Origin: an uncultured Aquimarina sp.
GTDB lineage: Bacteria; Bacteroidota; Bacteroidia; Flavobacteriales; Flavobacteriaceae
DNA: 64,000 bases
Assembly (NCBI GenBank): GCA_947496555.1
Contig: CANMDH010000002.1
Span: 124,001 to 188,000, forward strand
Direction: 5' to 3'
The notes under the pieces are model-generated. The model made no database searches and was not told the DNA's origin. It was given only the letters and a program-made list of their open reading frames with translations. Within the stretch, counting starts at the first letter, position 1, and each line of letters starts with the position of its first letter. Made by a program: the position numbers and the translations under genes. Positions 27,963 through 38,071 of the stretch are shown here, piece after piece.

Positions 27963-30161
27963 ATGAACAAACTCATGAAACCAAACAAAAAATTAGTAGT
28001 ATTTCTTACCTTTTTAATGTTATCTGTAGTCAAAATTGGATTTGCACAAGAGGAATGTGGTGCAGAACCCCCTAAGGACTATGGTAACTTTATGCTTAAA
28101 AGGCTTACATCGATTTCGAATGCCAAAGCAGTGTCCGCTCCAGTATCATTGCCGATCCAACATCATGTTTCGCGTAACTCAAACGGGAGCTCTCCTGCTG
28201 TTTCTAGTGCAGAGATTCAAAATGTTATGGATGAACTTAATGCAACCTATGCACCCATGAATATTTCATTTTATGCATATGGGCCGACCAGATTTATTGA
28301 TAACAGTAACTGGAATCCGACATTTAATAAAAGTAACGATAGCCAACTAGTACAATATGAAGTTACCGAAGCGATCAATATTTTTTACTTCACAGAAGTA
28401 ACTTCGGGGAGTTCTACCATCTGTGGATTTGCTAAGTTTCCAGGAACCGGAAACCGAGCAATATTAGATGCGTCCTGTTCACAAAATGGATCTACATCCT
28501 CTCATGAATTAGGGCATTATTTCTCTGTACTTCATACACATTCTACCTCCAACGGACGAGAATTGGTACAGCGAACTAATTGCAACAGTGCCGGAGATTT
28601 TTTCTGCGACACACCCGCAGACCCAAGACTTAGTGGCTTAGTCAATTCTAGTTGCAATTACACGGGCTCTGAGACCGATGCCAATGGAGATCAATATCAA
28701 CCTGATACAAGAAATGTAATGTCTTATACTCGAAAAAGTTGCAGGGGTGGTGGTTTCACGCAACAACAACAAAATGCCATTGTCGTTTCTTTAGAATCAG
28801 ACAGAGCATATTTGCTTGACACAACCATCCCTCCTGTATGTACGAACATCAGTAATTTTCCATACAGCGAAAGTTTTGAATCCGGTTTTGGAGATTGGAC
28901 CAATACCACTGGAGATGATATAAATTGGACACGAGATTCTGGAGGAACACCTTCTAATGGCACTGGCCCCTCTAATGGTCAACATGGGTCATATTATTTA
29001 TACACAGAAGCTTCTACAAATGTATCACCACCTGGTAGTCCCAATAAAGTTGCTATACTTGACAGTCCTTGCTTTGACCTAAGCAACGAATCTGATTTAT
29101 CACTAGAATTTGGTTACCACATGTTAGGTACCGATATGGGAACCCTAGAAGTTTTGGTTAGCACAGATGACGGAGGTTCTTACTCTTCTGTTTGGTCTCA
29201 GAGCGGAAATAAAGGCGATACCTGGAACCAGGCAACCGTGAGTCTTGCTACTTATTCTGGTTCTGTAATCAAAATACGTTTCAAAGGAACCACAGGGAGT
29301 AGCTGGCGAAGTGATTTATCTTTTGACAATATAAAGATAACTTCAACAACCACTAATCCCCCAGGTACATGTGATGGGATCACAAGTTTTCCGTACAGAA
29401 AAAGCTTTGAGCCTGATTTTGGATCATGGACTCAAGAAACCAACGATGATATCGATTGGTCATTAGATAGTAACAGCACTCCATCATCAAACACAGGACC
29501 TTCGGCCCCAACACACGGAAGCAATTATACATTTACCGAAGCATCAGGTAACGGAACCGGATACCCTAACAAAACGGCTTTACTAACAAGCCCTTGTATA
29601 GATTTAACTAATGAAACCAATGCACAGCTTAGTTTTGATTATCACATGTACGGATCTAATATGGGAACTTTGGAAATTAGAACTTCTGTTGATGATGGAG
29701 GTTCATGGACCACTATCTGGAGTAAAAATGGTAACCAAGGAAATAACTGGAATTCTCAAACCGTGAGTCTGTCTGACTACAGCGGTTCTGTTATCAAATT
29801 ACAACTTAAGGGTACTACGGGATCAGGTTATAGAAGTGATATGGCGATAGACAATATTAATATTACATCTGGTGGTAGTGATAATGCCGATGATGACATT
29901 GATAACCTTTTCTCTGGAAAAATAAGTGTTTTTCCAAATCCAATAACATCTGGATTTTTGAATATAAAATATCCTCGAACATCAAAAACTAATGAAGCTA
30001 TAAACATTACAATCACAGATTTCTTAGGAAAAAAGATTGATGTTCTTAATTCGAATACTGAAACAACCACCTTTGACACTAGCAACCTCAGTCAAGGTGT
30101 GTATTTTGTAATTATTGAAGGCAAAAAAGGTAGGATCACTCATAAACTCGTTAAAAATTAG
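27963..30161 (+). CDS. Secreted M43-like zinc metalloprotease with two MAM-like domains and a T9SS sorting domain
   Basis: 732 residues. A signal peptide ends near GFAQ (an in-frame ATG at 27975 is an equally good start). The zinc site is HELGHYFSVLH (His181, His185, His191, Glu182) and the Met-turn is NVMSYTRKSC (Met253), as in pappalysin-like M43 metzincins. Two similar ~170-residue beta-sandwich repeats follow (about 297-455 and 470-640), each starting FPY(S/R)xSFE and holding GDTWNQATVSL/GNNWNSQTVSL; these read as MAM-like adhesion domains. The last ~75 residues (VFPNPITSGFLNIKY to KLVKN) are the Por/T9SS type A sorting domain that is cleaved on export across the outer membrane. The role is probably extracellular protein degradation. 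Confidence 0.88.
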   Translation: MNKLMKPNKKLVVFLTFLMLSVVKIGFAQEECGAEPPKDYGNFMLKRLTSISNAKAVSAPVSLPIQHHVSRNSNGSSPAVSSAEIQNVMDELNATYAPMNISFYAYGPTRFIDNSNWNPTFNKSNDSQLVQYEVTEAINIFYFTEVTSGSSTICGFAKFPGTGNRAILDASCSQNGSTSSHELGHYFSVLHTHSTSNGRELVQRTNCNSAGDFFCDTPADPRLSGLVNSSCNYTGSETDANGDQYQPDTRNVMSYTRKSCRGGGFTQQQQNAIVVSLESDRAYLLDTTIPPVCTNISNFPYSESFESGFGDWTNTTGDDINWTRDSGGTPSNGTGPSNGQHGSYYLYTEASTNVSPPGSPNKVAILDSPCFDLSNESDLSLEFGYHMLGTDMGTLEVLVSTDDGGSYSSVWSQSGNKGDTWNQATVSLATYSGSVIKIRFKGTTGSSWRSDLSFDNIKITSTTTNPPGTCDGITSFPYRKSFEPDFGSWTQETNDDIDWSLDSNSTPSSNTGPSAPTHGSNYTFTEASGNGTGYPNKTALLTSPCIDLTNETNAQLSFDYHMYGSNMGTLEIRTSVDDGGSWTTIWSKNGNQGNNWNSQTVSLSDYSGSVIKLQLKGTTGSGYRSDMAIDNINITSGGSDNADDDIDNLFSGKISVFPNPITSGFLNIKYPRTSKTNEAINITITDFLGKKIDVLNSNTETTTFDTSNLSQGVYFVIIEGKKGRITHKLVKN

Positions 30162-30183
30162 AGTTTGTTTTTGAATTGTTGTT

Positions 30184-30221
30184 AACTGCCCAAAACTAAT
30201 TTTGGGCAGTTATTATTTTCT
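30184..30221 (+). terminator. Terminator after the metalloprotease gene
   Basis: A perfect 12-bp stem (30184-30195 with 30200-30211) with loop CTAA, followed by ATTATTTTCTT. Confidence 0.8.
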
Positions 30222-30290
30222 TAAGATATCATCTGAAATTTGTTTTGTAAGTTTAGAGCGAGATAAGTTTCACACACAATCATACTCAAA

Positions 30291-31595
30291 ATGAAGAACT
30301 TTCTAGTATTTACATTTATTACGCTCTCTCTTACTTCTTGTAAACAAGAAAACACTACCAAGAAGACCATTTCTGAAGATCAATTGGTCGCCAAAGCCAG
30401 AGAAATTCACGATAAAATTATCACGTTAGATACGCACTGCGATATCAACGTAAAAAACTTTACCGATTCTATCAATTATACCCAGGATCTAGATGTTCAG
30501 GTTACACTGCCTAAAATGAAAAAAGGGGGACTCGATGTGGCCTGGTTTATAGTTTACACAGGACAAGATTCGTTGACAACAGCAGGCTATGAAAAGGCTC
30601 ATGAAATTGCCATGTCAAAGTTTAATGCTATTCATAAACTTGCCAAGGAAATTGCGCCGGATCAAATAGGATTGGCCCTTACATCTGAAGATGTAAAACG
30701 AATTCATAAGAATGGAAAAAAAGTTGCCATGATCGGTATCGAAAATGGATATCCTGTAGGTACAGATATAAATAATGTAAAAAAGTTTTATGATTTGGGA
30801 GCCCGATATATGTCGTTATCTCATAATGGGCACAGTCAACTTTGTGATTCTAATACCGGTGAGGCCGATGGAGTTTGGCTGCATAATGGACTCAGTGATT
30901 TAGGCAAGCAAGTGATTGAAGAAATGAATAAATATGGCATTATGATCGACGTTTCGCACCCATCAAAAGAATCGATGCGACAAATGATTGAGCTTACCAA
31001 GGCACCTATTATTGCTTCACATTCTTCTGCTAGGGCACTTTGCGATCACAGCCGCAATCTTGACGATGAGCAACTACAATGGTTAAAAGAAAATGGGGGT
31101 GTTGTACAAACTGTTGCTTTTACTTCGTACTTGAATACCGAAAAATTCGAAAAAAGAAATGAAAAGTTAGTGGCCATAGCCAAAAAGATAGCAGATTCTA
31201 TGGGTGTAACCTGGTTAGAACGTAAAGAGGTTGCAAAACTAAGCACCGAAGAAAAAGAGAAATACTATGATTTCTATATGAAAATGCTATCTGTACGTAG
31301 AGCAAAGGTTAAAAAAATAACCGACCTTCCTCCTGCCGTTGATGTGGCAGATTTTGTGAATCATATAGATTATATGGTTAAAAAGATTGGTATTGATCAT
31401 GTGGGAATTAGTTCAGACTTTGATGGCGGTGGTGGCATTGAGGGGTGGAGCGATGCCTCAGAAACTTTTAATGTAACCTTAGAATTGGTCAAGCGTGGGT
31501 ATACCGAAGAAGAAATAGAAAAACTTTGGAGCGGTAATCTACTTCGCGTTCTTGATGAAGTACAAAAGGTGGCCACAGAGCTTCGAGGTAGTTAG
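30291..31595 (+). CDS. Membrane dipeptidase (peptidase family M19), lipoprotein
   Basis: 434 residues. A short lipoprotein signal has lipobox LTSC (Cys17). The M19 zinc site opens with LDTHCDIN (His49, Asp51). Further metal/substrate residues sit in MIGIENGYPVG (bridging Glu), SLSHNGHSQL, DVSHPSKESM and ASHSSARAL, and the C-terminal DHVGISSDFDGGGG. These enzymes hydrolyse dipeptides, including some with D-amino acids, with two zinc ions. Anchored in the envelope, it would finish degradation of peptides released by exoproteases such as the one encoded upstream, although the terminator between them suggests separate transcripts. Confidence 0.93.
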   Translation: MKNFLVFTFITLSLTSCKQENTTKKTISEDQLVAKAREIHDKIITLDTHCDINVKNFTDSINYTQDLDVQVTLPKMKKGGLDVAWFIVYTGQDSLTTAGYEKAHEIAMSKFNAIHKLAKEIAPDQIGLALTSEDVKRIHKNGKKVAMIGIENGYPVGTDINNVKKFYDLGARYMSLSHNGHSQLCDSNTGEADGVWLHNGLSDLGKQVIEEMNKYGIMIDVSHPSKESMRQMIELTKAPIIASHSSARALCDHSRNLDDEQLQWLKENGGVVQTVAFTSYLNTEKFEKRNEKLVAIAKKIADSMGVTWLERKEVAKLSTEEKEKYYDFYMKMLSVRRAKVKKITDLPPAVDVADFVNHIDYMVKKIGIDHVGISSDFDGGGGIEGWSDASETFNVTLELVKRGYTEEEIEKLWSGNLLRVLDEVQKVATELRGS

Positions 31596-31650
31596 ATAGT
31601 TGTTAGCAGTTAGTTAGCATAAATTCTAATGAAAGCTAAAAATGTTGTTT

Positions 31651-31820
31651 CCCTCCTGCAAGAGATATTTTCATTTTTGTGAAGAGCTCCTGCACCCTTG
31701 CAATAGATATTTGCATAACATACAATAAGCTCCTGCACCCTTGCAATAGATATTTGTATAACATACAATAAGCTCCTGCAGGCTGCAAAAGATACTTACA
31801 TACTATACTATGAACTACCG
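31651..31820. repeat. 43-bp tandem repeats (two near-identical units with degenerate flanking copies)
   Basis: Units at 31685-31727 and 31728-31770 differ at one base. Each begins AGCTCCTGCACCCTTGCAAT and ends ATAACATACAATA. A diverged third copy starts at 31771 and a diverged partial copy precedes at about 31651-31684. The units are contiguous, with no spacers. They lie in the 325-bp gap between the convergent dipeptidase and folK-dNK genes, which otherwise holds nothing I recognise. Confidence 0.8.
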
Positions 31821-31920
31821 CACCTTACCGGGGATATTTACAAGACTACATAACAAGCAGTTAGCATCTATTCTTTAAAAACAATTAAACAATATCATTA
31901 ATTGATAAATTACGGGTATG

Positions 31921-33048
31921 TCATTTACAAATCTCTTCCAAAATGGAGATATAATCGGCTCGATTTGATATAAAATCTCTTTCAGACACATCAATGATTT
32001 TTACATTGAACTCTGATTGAGATTTAATGAATTGCAGGTACCCCTTATTAATCTTATCCAAATATTCTGCGGGGATTTTTTGTTCATATTCTCGGCCTCT
32101 CTTTTTGATATTTTCAAGAAGACGCTTCGTATCTTGATATAAATAAATATATAAGTCTGGTTTTGCCAGATTTCTATACATCAAATCAAAAACCCGCTTA
32201 TACAGTAAAAATTCTTCTTCTTGCAAGGTCACTTTTGCAAAAATTAAGGATTTAAACACATCATAATCACTCACCACAAAATCTTTAAAAAGATCATATT
32301 GTGCTATATCTTCCTGAAGTCGTTGGTAACGATCTGCCAGAAAAGACATCTCAAGCGGAAATGCATACCGTTCCATATCCTCGTAGAACTTGGGTAAAAA
32401 AGGGTTGTCTGCAAAACGCTCGAGGATAAGTTTAGCATTAAACTCGGTTGCAATTAATTTTGCCAAGCTCGTTTTGCCAGCTCCAATATTTCCTTCAATA
32501 GTGAGATATTGAAAATGAGATAAAGAATATTGATCCTTTGGATTTACAAGATTTTCTTCAGTCTTTTCTACTTCAGATGAGTCGGGAGTACTTTCTAATA
32601 ATTGTAAAACCGTTTGTTTCAGTATTGGATGTTCATGTTTACCAGCAATATCAGCTAAGGGAGCTAATACAAATTTTCGCTCTTGTATCGCCAGATGTGG
32701 GACCGTTAATTTTTTGGTTTTTATATTTCCTTCCGAAGAAAAAATGATGTCTAAATCGATAGTTCTAGCTTGATACCCTACTGCGTTGCTTCTATTTCTT
32801 CCCAATATTTTTTCGATCGTCATTAATTGATCCAAAACTTCCTCAGTCTTATAAAATGTATGAATTGAAACACAAGCATTATAAAAATCATCGCTATCAA
32901 ATCCCCAGGCTGGGGTTTGGTAAATACTTGAGATCGCTATCACATTGCCAATTTTCTTATAGATTTCATCAATTGCTTTTTGAATAAAATCTAATCGATC
33001 TCCTATGTTACTTCCTAACGAAATATGTATGAGATGTGGTCTTTTCAA
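31921..33048 (-). CDS. FolK (HPPK) fused to a deoxynucleoside kinase
   Basis: 375 residues in two domains. Residues 1-160 are hydroxymethyldihydropterin pyrophosphokinase: SLGSNIGDRLDFI, YQTPAWG, and the signature GYQARTIDLDIIF (Mg2+-binding Asp98/Asp100). Residues about 180-375 are a dNK-type kinase: P-loop EGNIGAGKTS (185-194), LERFADNPFLPKFYED, FLADRYQRLQEDI and the Arg-rich lid KKRGREYEQKI. The first half makes folate precursor pyrophosphate, the second phosphorylates deoxynucleosides for salvage. The fusion is common in Bacteroidota and links folate and nucleotide supply. No other folate genes are adjacent. Confidence 0.93.
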   Translation of the reverse strand: MKRPHLIHISLGSNIGDRLDFIQKAIDEIYKKIGNVIAISSIYQTPAWGFDSDDFYNACVSIHTFYKTEEVLDQLMTIEKILGRNRSNAVGYQARTIDLDIIFSSEGNIKTKKLTVPHLAIQERKFVLAPLADIAGKHEHPILKQTVLQLLESTPDSSEVEKTEENLVNPKDQYSLSHFQYLTIEGNIGAGKTSLAKLIATEFNAKLILERFADNPFLPKFYEDMERYAFPLEMSFLADRYQRLQEDIAQYDLFKDFVVSDYDVFKSLIFAKVTLQEEEFLLYKRVFDLMYRNLAKPDLYIYLYQDTKRLLENIKKRGREYEQKIPAEYLDKINKGYLQFIKSQSEFNVKIIDVSERDFISNRADYISILEEICK

Positions 33049-33157
33049 GCTTGAGTATTTATATTCTGATCAGAACTCCTTATTTTAGAAGCAAATTAAA
33101 CAAAACAAAACCACTTCACCTTATTTTTTGATGAAGTATTATTAACGTATTATTATT

Positions 33158-33865
33158 TTGAACGAAACCTTATTGAATTCCAGAGACCAAAGAACTGCAT
33201 TTCGGATTTATTTAATATTAGGAGCACTTTTTATATCCTCTTTGGTTGCTTCGAATCTTATTTTTCAAAAATTCTTTTATTGGGATTTTTTGGGGATATA
33301 TACTTTTGAAATTTCGGTAGGTATACTGCCCTACCCAATTACTTTTTTGATCACCGATATCATAAGTGAGATCTTTGGAAAACGAAAAGCCAATCAAATT
33401 GTCACCGCTGGTATTTTTGCATCTTTCTTTTCTCTACTTATTGTATCTGCATCAGCAGCTGTTCCAGCGACTTCGTGGTCACCAATTAACGACGAGTTAT
33501 TTAATAAGGTTTTTGGTGCTACCGTTATTGCAGTTTTTGCCTCGATGATGGCGTATCTTTTTGCGCAATACATCGATATTCAGATTTTTCATTTCTGGAA
33601 ACGAATCACCAAAGGAAAACATCTTTGGCTACGTAATAATTTCTCTACTTTTTCTTCTCAATTTATAGATACGTTAACCGTGTTATTACTTTTATGTTCT
33701 TCAGGCATTATAGAATGGGATCGCTTTGGAATTTTATTGCTTAATGGATTTTTGTTCAAAGTATTGGTAGCGGCATTAGATACCCCTATACTATATGTAG
33801 CAGTATATTTTTTAAGACGCCGATTTAACCTAAAACTAGGAGGTGAACTTGCCATGGAAATTTAA
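33158..33865 (+). CDS. Queuosine-precursor transporter (YhhQ/VUT family)
   Basis: 235 residues with about six membrane helices. Family features are LASN-like VASNLIFQKFFYWD, PYPITFLITDIISEIFGKRKANQIV and QFIDTLTVLLLLCSSG. It imports 7-cyano-7-deazaguanine or related precursors for tRNA queuosine. The only start giving the full first helix is a TTG at 33158 (no ATG or GTG precedes the first membrane segment), so a TTG start is assigned. Confidence 0.88.
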   Translation: MNETLLNSRDQRTAFRIYLILGALFISSLVASNLIFQKFFYWDFLGIYTFEISVGILPYPITFLITDIISEIFGKRKANQIVTAGIFASFFSLLIVSASAAVPATSWSPINDELFNKVFGATVIAVFASMMAYLFAQYIDIQIFHFWKRITKGKHLWLRNNFSTFSSQFIDTLTVLLLLCSSGIIEWDRFGILLLNGFLFKVLVAALDTPILYVAVYFLRRRFNLKLGGELAMEI

Positions 33866-33902
33866 ATTATAACAAATAGGTAACTTTAAAAAAGCAACAT
33901 AG

Positions 33903-33910
33903 TATCTTTG
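33903..33910 (+). promoter_or_regulatory. Flavobacterial -7 element for the AsmA-like gene
   Basis: TATCTTTG matches TAnnTTTG and lies 45 bp before the ATG at 33956. The -33 element is not evident. Confidence 0.45.
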
Positions 33911-33955
33911 TAGTTAGTTTTTTTATATAAAACCATAACCCCTTAACGTAAACCC

Positions 33956-36589
33956 ATGAAGAAAGCCCTTAAAATCTTCGGTATCATTGTTCTATTAGGA
34001 ATTATAGGAATTATTTCCATTCCGTTCTTATTTAAAGGAACGATTCAGGACAAAGTACGTTATCTGGTAAATGAACATGTTAACGCCCGGGTAGACTTTG
34101 CTAACATCGACATTAGTCTTATACGCAGTTTTCCGCAGGCATCTGTAATTATCGACGACTTATCCATTATAAATTATGCCCCTTTTGAAGGAGATACGTT
34201 GGCCTATTCAAAAAGAATAGCTTTGGATATGTCTATAAATGAACTATTCAAAGATGCAACCGAGGCTGTAAATGTTCAAAAAATTATAATCAATGAGGCA
34301 AATATTGCAATCAAAACAGATTCTTTGGGCAACTCAAATTTTGATATCTCCAAACAACAAGGGGAAACACAGCAAGAAACTCCTGTTGAAGAAGAAAGTG
34401 GAGATTTTACCTTTGCCTTGGAGCATTATGAAATTAATGACAGTAAGATCTTATTTAAAGATGATGTAAGTAAGACAATTTTAGAAATGGTTCATCTTAA
34501 CCATAGTGGCGATGGATCAGTCTCGGGAAACAAAGTAATTCTAGATACCCACACAGATTCTGAAGCTTCTTTTGGACTTGACAATACTAAATACTTAAAC
34601 AAAAATAAGCTTCGGCTGGATGCACAAATCGAGTTAGATCTTAAGAACCAACGATATTCATTTAAGGAAAATAAAGCTCTAATAAATCGATTACCATTAG
34701 AGTTTACAGGATTTGTTCAATTATTTGAAAAATATACCGATGTTGATCTAAGCTTTAAAACACCAACATCTGACTTTAAAAACTTTTTGGCAGTTATTCC
34801 TGAAACGTATGCAAAGAACCTGGATGGAGTGCAAACCAGTGGAGATTTTTCTATCAATGGGGTGATCAAAGGAAAAACAGACGATACCCATATCCCAAAA
34901 ATGGATATCACTATTTTATCTCGCAATGCCTCTTTTAAGTATCCAGATTTACCAAAAGGAGTTAAAAACATCAATATTGACACTCAGATTAAGAATGAAA
35001 CCGGTTTGGTAGATGATACGTATATCAAAATCGGCAATCTTACGTTCAAAATAGATCAGGATTCATTTGCTGCCAAAGGCAGTCTACGTAATCTTACCAA
35101 AAATATGATTGTAGATATGATCTTAAAGGGTACACTTAACCTTCAAAACCTTAATCAGGCATATCCCCTGGATCTTAAAGAAAAATTAAATGGTATTGTT
35201 ACCGCAGATATTAAAACACATTTTGATATGCAGTCTCTTGAAAAAGAACAATATCAAAATGTGAGAAGTTCTGGAACCGCAAGTATTTCTGGATTTACCT
35301 ATGGTTCTAAAGAATTACCAAACGAAATAAAAATATCAAAAGCCGATATAAGTTTCAATCCAGAGACCATCTCTTTGGATCAAATAGAGGCAACCACAGG
35401 AGCGTCTGATCTTTCTGCCACCGGAACCATCACCAACCTAATGGGTTTTTTATTTGCTAAACAAGATTTAAAAGGAAACTTTGATGTCAATTCTAATGTT
35501 TTTGCCGTAAATGACTTTATGGTAAACGAACAAGAGTCAGAAGGAGAGAATGGAACCGATGGTAAAACCTCGACAGAGGATGAAACTATGAGAATACCAT
35601 CTTTTTTGGATGCTACTTTGAATTTTGACACCAAGAAAGTGATCTATGATAATCTACAACTCCTTAATGCAAAAGGAACTGTAAAAATAAAAGATGAAAC
35701 AGCATACCTGCAAAATATAACATCAAACATTTTTGATGGCGGTTTAGCATTTAATGGTAACGTATCTACCAAATCCAAAGTTCCTACTTTTGATATGGCA
35801 CTGGATCTTAGCCAGGTTGATATTGTGCAATCTTTCAACAATCTCGAATTAATCAAAGGATTAGCGCCTATAGCAAGAGCACTAACAGGAAATCTTACCA
35901 CACAAATTAATTTAAACGGAAGATTGAATGAAAATTTAACCCCTGTATTGACTTCGTTAAAAGGAAAAGCGCTGGCCGAAATTCTAAACGCAAAAGTATC
36001 TACTACAAAAACACCACTGTTGTCCCAGTTAAACGGTCAACTTAGTTTTGTAGAACTAGACAAACTAAATTTGAAAGATATCAAGACTAATTTGAGTTTT
36101 GATGATGGAAAAATAAATGTAAAGCCTTTTGAGTTTGACGTAGAAGGCATAAAAATAAAAGCAGGAGGAGAACATAGCTTTGACCAAAGCATGAGTTATA
36201 ATGTCACATTGGATGTACCGGCAAAATACCTGGGCAGTGAAGTTGGGAGCTTGATGTCACAACTTAATGATCAAGAAGCAAATACCATGACTGTTGGACT
36301 TCCCATAGGAATTTCAGGAAATTTCACAAATCCCAAAGTTAACCTTAACACAGGGCAGGCAGTAAAAGAACTTACACAGCAAATTGTAAATAAACAAAAA
36401 GATAAGGCCAAAGATCAATTAGTAAATAAAGGCCAAAAAGCCTTAACAGATCTATTAGGAGGATCAAAAAAAGAGACGGATTCTACATCAACCAAGAAAG
36501 AAGAAACCTTAAAAAATACTGCTAAAAATATTTTAGGAGGTTTTCTTGGGAAGAAAAAGAAAAAAGACTCTACAAAAAATAAAAATTAG
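33956..36589 (+). CDS. AsmA-like envelope protein
   Basis: 877 residues. An N-terminal membrane anchor (about 5-27) is followed by the AsmA opening IRSFPQASVIIDDLSI and long stretches of repeating beta strands. The C-terminal AsmA-like region (about 600-800) includes SFVELDKLNLKDIKTNLSFDDGKINVKPF and ends in a Lys/Asp/Ser-rich low-complexity tail. AsmA-type proteins form bridge-like beta grooves between inner and outer membrane, thought to carry phospholipids or help outer-membrane assembly. The exact cargo is not known. It is a single-gene transcript. Confidence 0.85.
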   Translation: MKKALKIFGIIVLLGIIGIISIPFLFKGTIQDKVRYLVNEHVNARVDFANIDISLIRSFPQASVIIDDLSIINYAPFEGDTLAYSKRIALDMSINELFKDATEAVNVQKIIINEANIAIKTDSLGNSNFDISKQQGETQQETPVEEESGDFTFALEHYEINDSKILFKDDVSKTILEMVHLNHSGDGSVSGNKVILDTHTDSEASFGLDNTKYLNKNKLRLDAQIELDLKNQRYSFKENKALINRLPLEFTGFVQLFEKYTDVDLSFKTPTSDFKNFLAVIPETYAKNLDGVQTSGDFSINGVIKGKTDDTHIPKMDITILSRNASFKYPDLPKGVKNINIDTQIKNETGLVDDTYIKIGNLTFKIDQDSFAAKGSLRNLTKNMIVDMILKGTLNLQNLNQAYPLDLKEKLNGIVTADIKTHFDMQSLEKEQYQNVRSSGTASISGFTYGSKELPNEIKISKADISFNPETISLDQIEATTGASDLSATGTITNLMGFLFAKQDLKGNFDVNSNVFAVNDFMVNEQESEGENGTDGKTSTEDETMRIPSFLDATLNFDTKKVIYDNLQLLNAKGTVKIKDETAYLQNITSNIFDGGLAFNGNVSTKSKVPTFDMALDLSQVDIVQSFNNLELIKGLAPIARALTGNLTTQINLNGRLNENLTPVLTSLKGKALAEILNAKVSTTKTPLLSQLNGQLSFVELDKLNLKDIKTNLSFDDGKINVKPFEFDVEGIKIKAGGEHSFDQSMSYNVTLDVPAKYLGSEVGSLMSQLNDQEANTMTVGLPIGISGNFTNPKVNLNTGQAVKELTQQIVNKQKDKAKDQLVNKGQKALTDLLGGSKKETDSTSTKKEETLKNTAKNILGGFLGKKKKKDSTKNKN

Positions 36590-36767
36590 TAGTAACAACA
36601 TTTTTATCGATTTGTAATCATTACCAACATGTTTATTTCCTGTTAACAAAAGGAGGTGATTTTAAACAATAAATTTTTTAAAGCTGGGTTAACCATTTAG
36701 TAAAGTCATAACTATCAGTGAAATAGAATATAGTTATTATTTTAAACCCAAAATACACCCCCCAGCT

Positions 36768-38036
36768 ATGAGATCGAATATTGTTTTCACTATTCTTTTT
36801 TGTTCAATTTCTTTTTTTTCGTTTTCACAAACAAACACCAGTGATAACCAAATGAAATGGATCAAAGGATGGACAAATTTTACACCTAACCACAAAGACT
36901 ATCCAGAGCCAGAAGAAAGACTTCCGAATATTATTAACACCAATTCGTATTTAAGTAACAAGGTAACGTATTTAATGTCTGGAAATGTCTATGTTACCAA
37001 CAATGCTACCCTTACCATTCAGGAGGGCACCATAATACGCTGTGATACTGAAGACGCCACCAGTCTGGTAATCACAAAAGGAGCCAAATTGATGGCCAAA
37101 GGCTTAAAAACACACCCTATAGTTTTCACTTCTAATAAAGCCATGAGATCCAGAAAATCTGGCGATTGGGGAGGTATTGTTATTGCGGGATCAGGTAAAA
37201 TTAACTCTCCGGCAGTTTCAAAGGTAATCGAAGGTAACTTTTTACCCCAATATTCATTGTACGGTGGCTTAGATGAAGATGAGACAACAACCGAGATGTC
37301 TTATGTAAGAATTGAGTATGCAGGCAAAAAAATTAATGAGTCAAAAGAATTGAATGGATTATCTCTGTATGCATTAGGAAAGAATTCTATCATTAATAAC
37401 ATCATGATTAGTTATTCTGGCGATGATTCTTTTGAATGTTTTGGCGGTTCGACAAATATGAAAAACTTAATATCCTTTAAAGCCAAAGATGATGATTTTG
37501 ACTTTACTTTAGGGTATCAAGGAGAGTTGAACAATATTTTGGCAATAAGACATCCCTACATAAGTGATGTCAGCGGTTCGTTTGCTATTGAAATTGATGG
37601 CTATGATAAAAAAGAAGGGTTTGTTTCTTCAGAGTCTTTATCCAATGTGAATATTAAAAATTCTTCATTTATAAACTTATCCGATGAACATAATTATCAG
37701 CACACAACAGCGGCTATTTCGGCCAAAAATACAGCAAAATTAAACATAACCGAATCCCGAATATCTGGTTTTGCCAATGTAGTATCCTTTGATAACTCTT
37801 ACCAATCATATAAAGACCTGGAAACTCATTTCTTATTAGAGAATAGTATTTTTAATGTTCATAGTACCACTGTGCTAAAGCAATATAACTCGGCAATTAA
37901 TGCAGAAAAGCTATTAAGGTATAATATGTATACAAACACTTTTCAAAATGCAAAAGATCTGTTTACCGATCCTTTTGATGAAAAAAATCCAAAATTTACT
38001 CTCAAAGATTCGGGCACTTATACCGTAATGCAGTAA
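36768..38036 (+). CDS. Exported protein, probably right-handed beta-helix
   Basis: 422 residues with an N-terminal signal peptide ending near FSFSQT. Short, regularly spaced hydrophobic strands with Asn/Gly turns (VTYLMSGNVYVTNNATLTIQ, GAKLMAKGLKTHPIVFTSNK, NGLSLYALGKNSIINNIMIS) suggest a parallel beta-helix. No catalytic motif is visible and there is no T9SS tail. Related Bacteroidota proteins are annotated as hypothetical multicopper-oxidase-like or T9SS substrates. A second small exported protein follows within 36 bp and may be co-transcribed. Confidence 0.6.
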   Translation: MRSNIVFTILFCSISFFSFSQTNTSDNQMKWIKGWTNFTPNHKDYPEPEERLPNIINTNSYLSNKVTYLMSGNVYVTNNATLTIQEGTIIRCDTEDATSLVITKGAKLMAKGLKTHPIVFTSNKAMRSRKSGDWGGIVIAGSGKINSPAVSKVIEGNFLPQYSLYGGLDEDETTTEMSYVRIEYAGKKINESKELNGLSLYALGKNSIINNIMISYSGDDSFECFGGSTNMKNLISFKAKDDDFDFTLGYQGELNNILAIRHPYISDVSGSFAIEIDGYDKKEGFVSSESLSNVNIKNSSFINLSDEHNYQHTTAAISAKNTAKLNITESRISGFANVVSFDNSYQSYKDLETHFLLENSIFNVHSTTVLKQYNSAINAEKLLRYNMYTNTFQNAKDLFTDPFDEKNPKFTLKDSGTYTVMQ

Positions 38037-38071
38037 ATTTGGATAACATAATCATCAAACCCACACTAGTA

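Noticed and set aside
31685-31770. Regular repeats considered as a CRISPR array
   Set aside because: Units are contiguous with no unique spacers and there are no cas genes.
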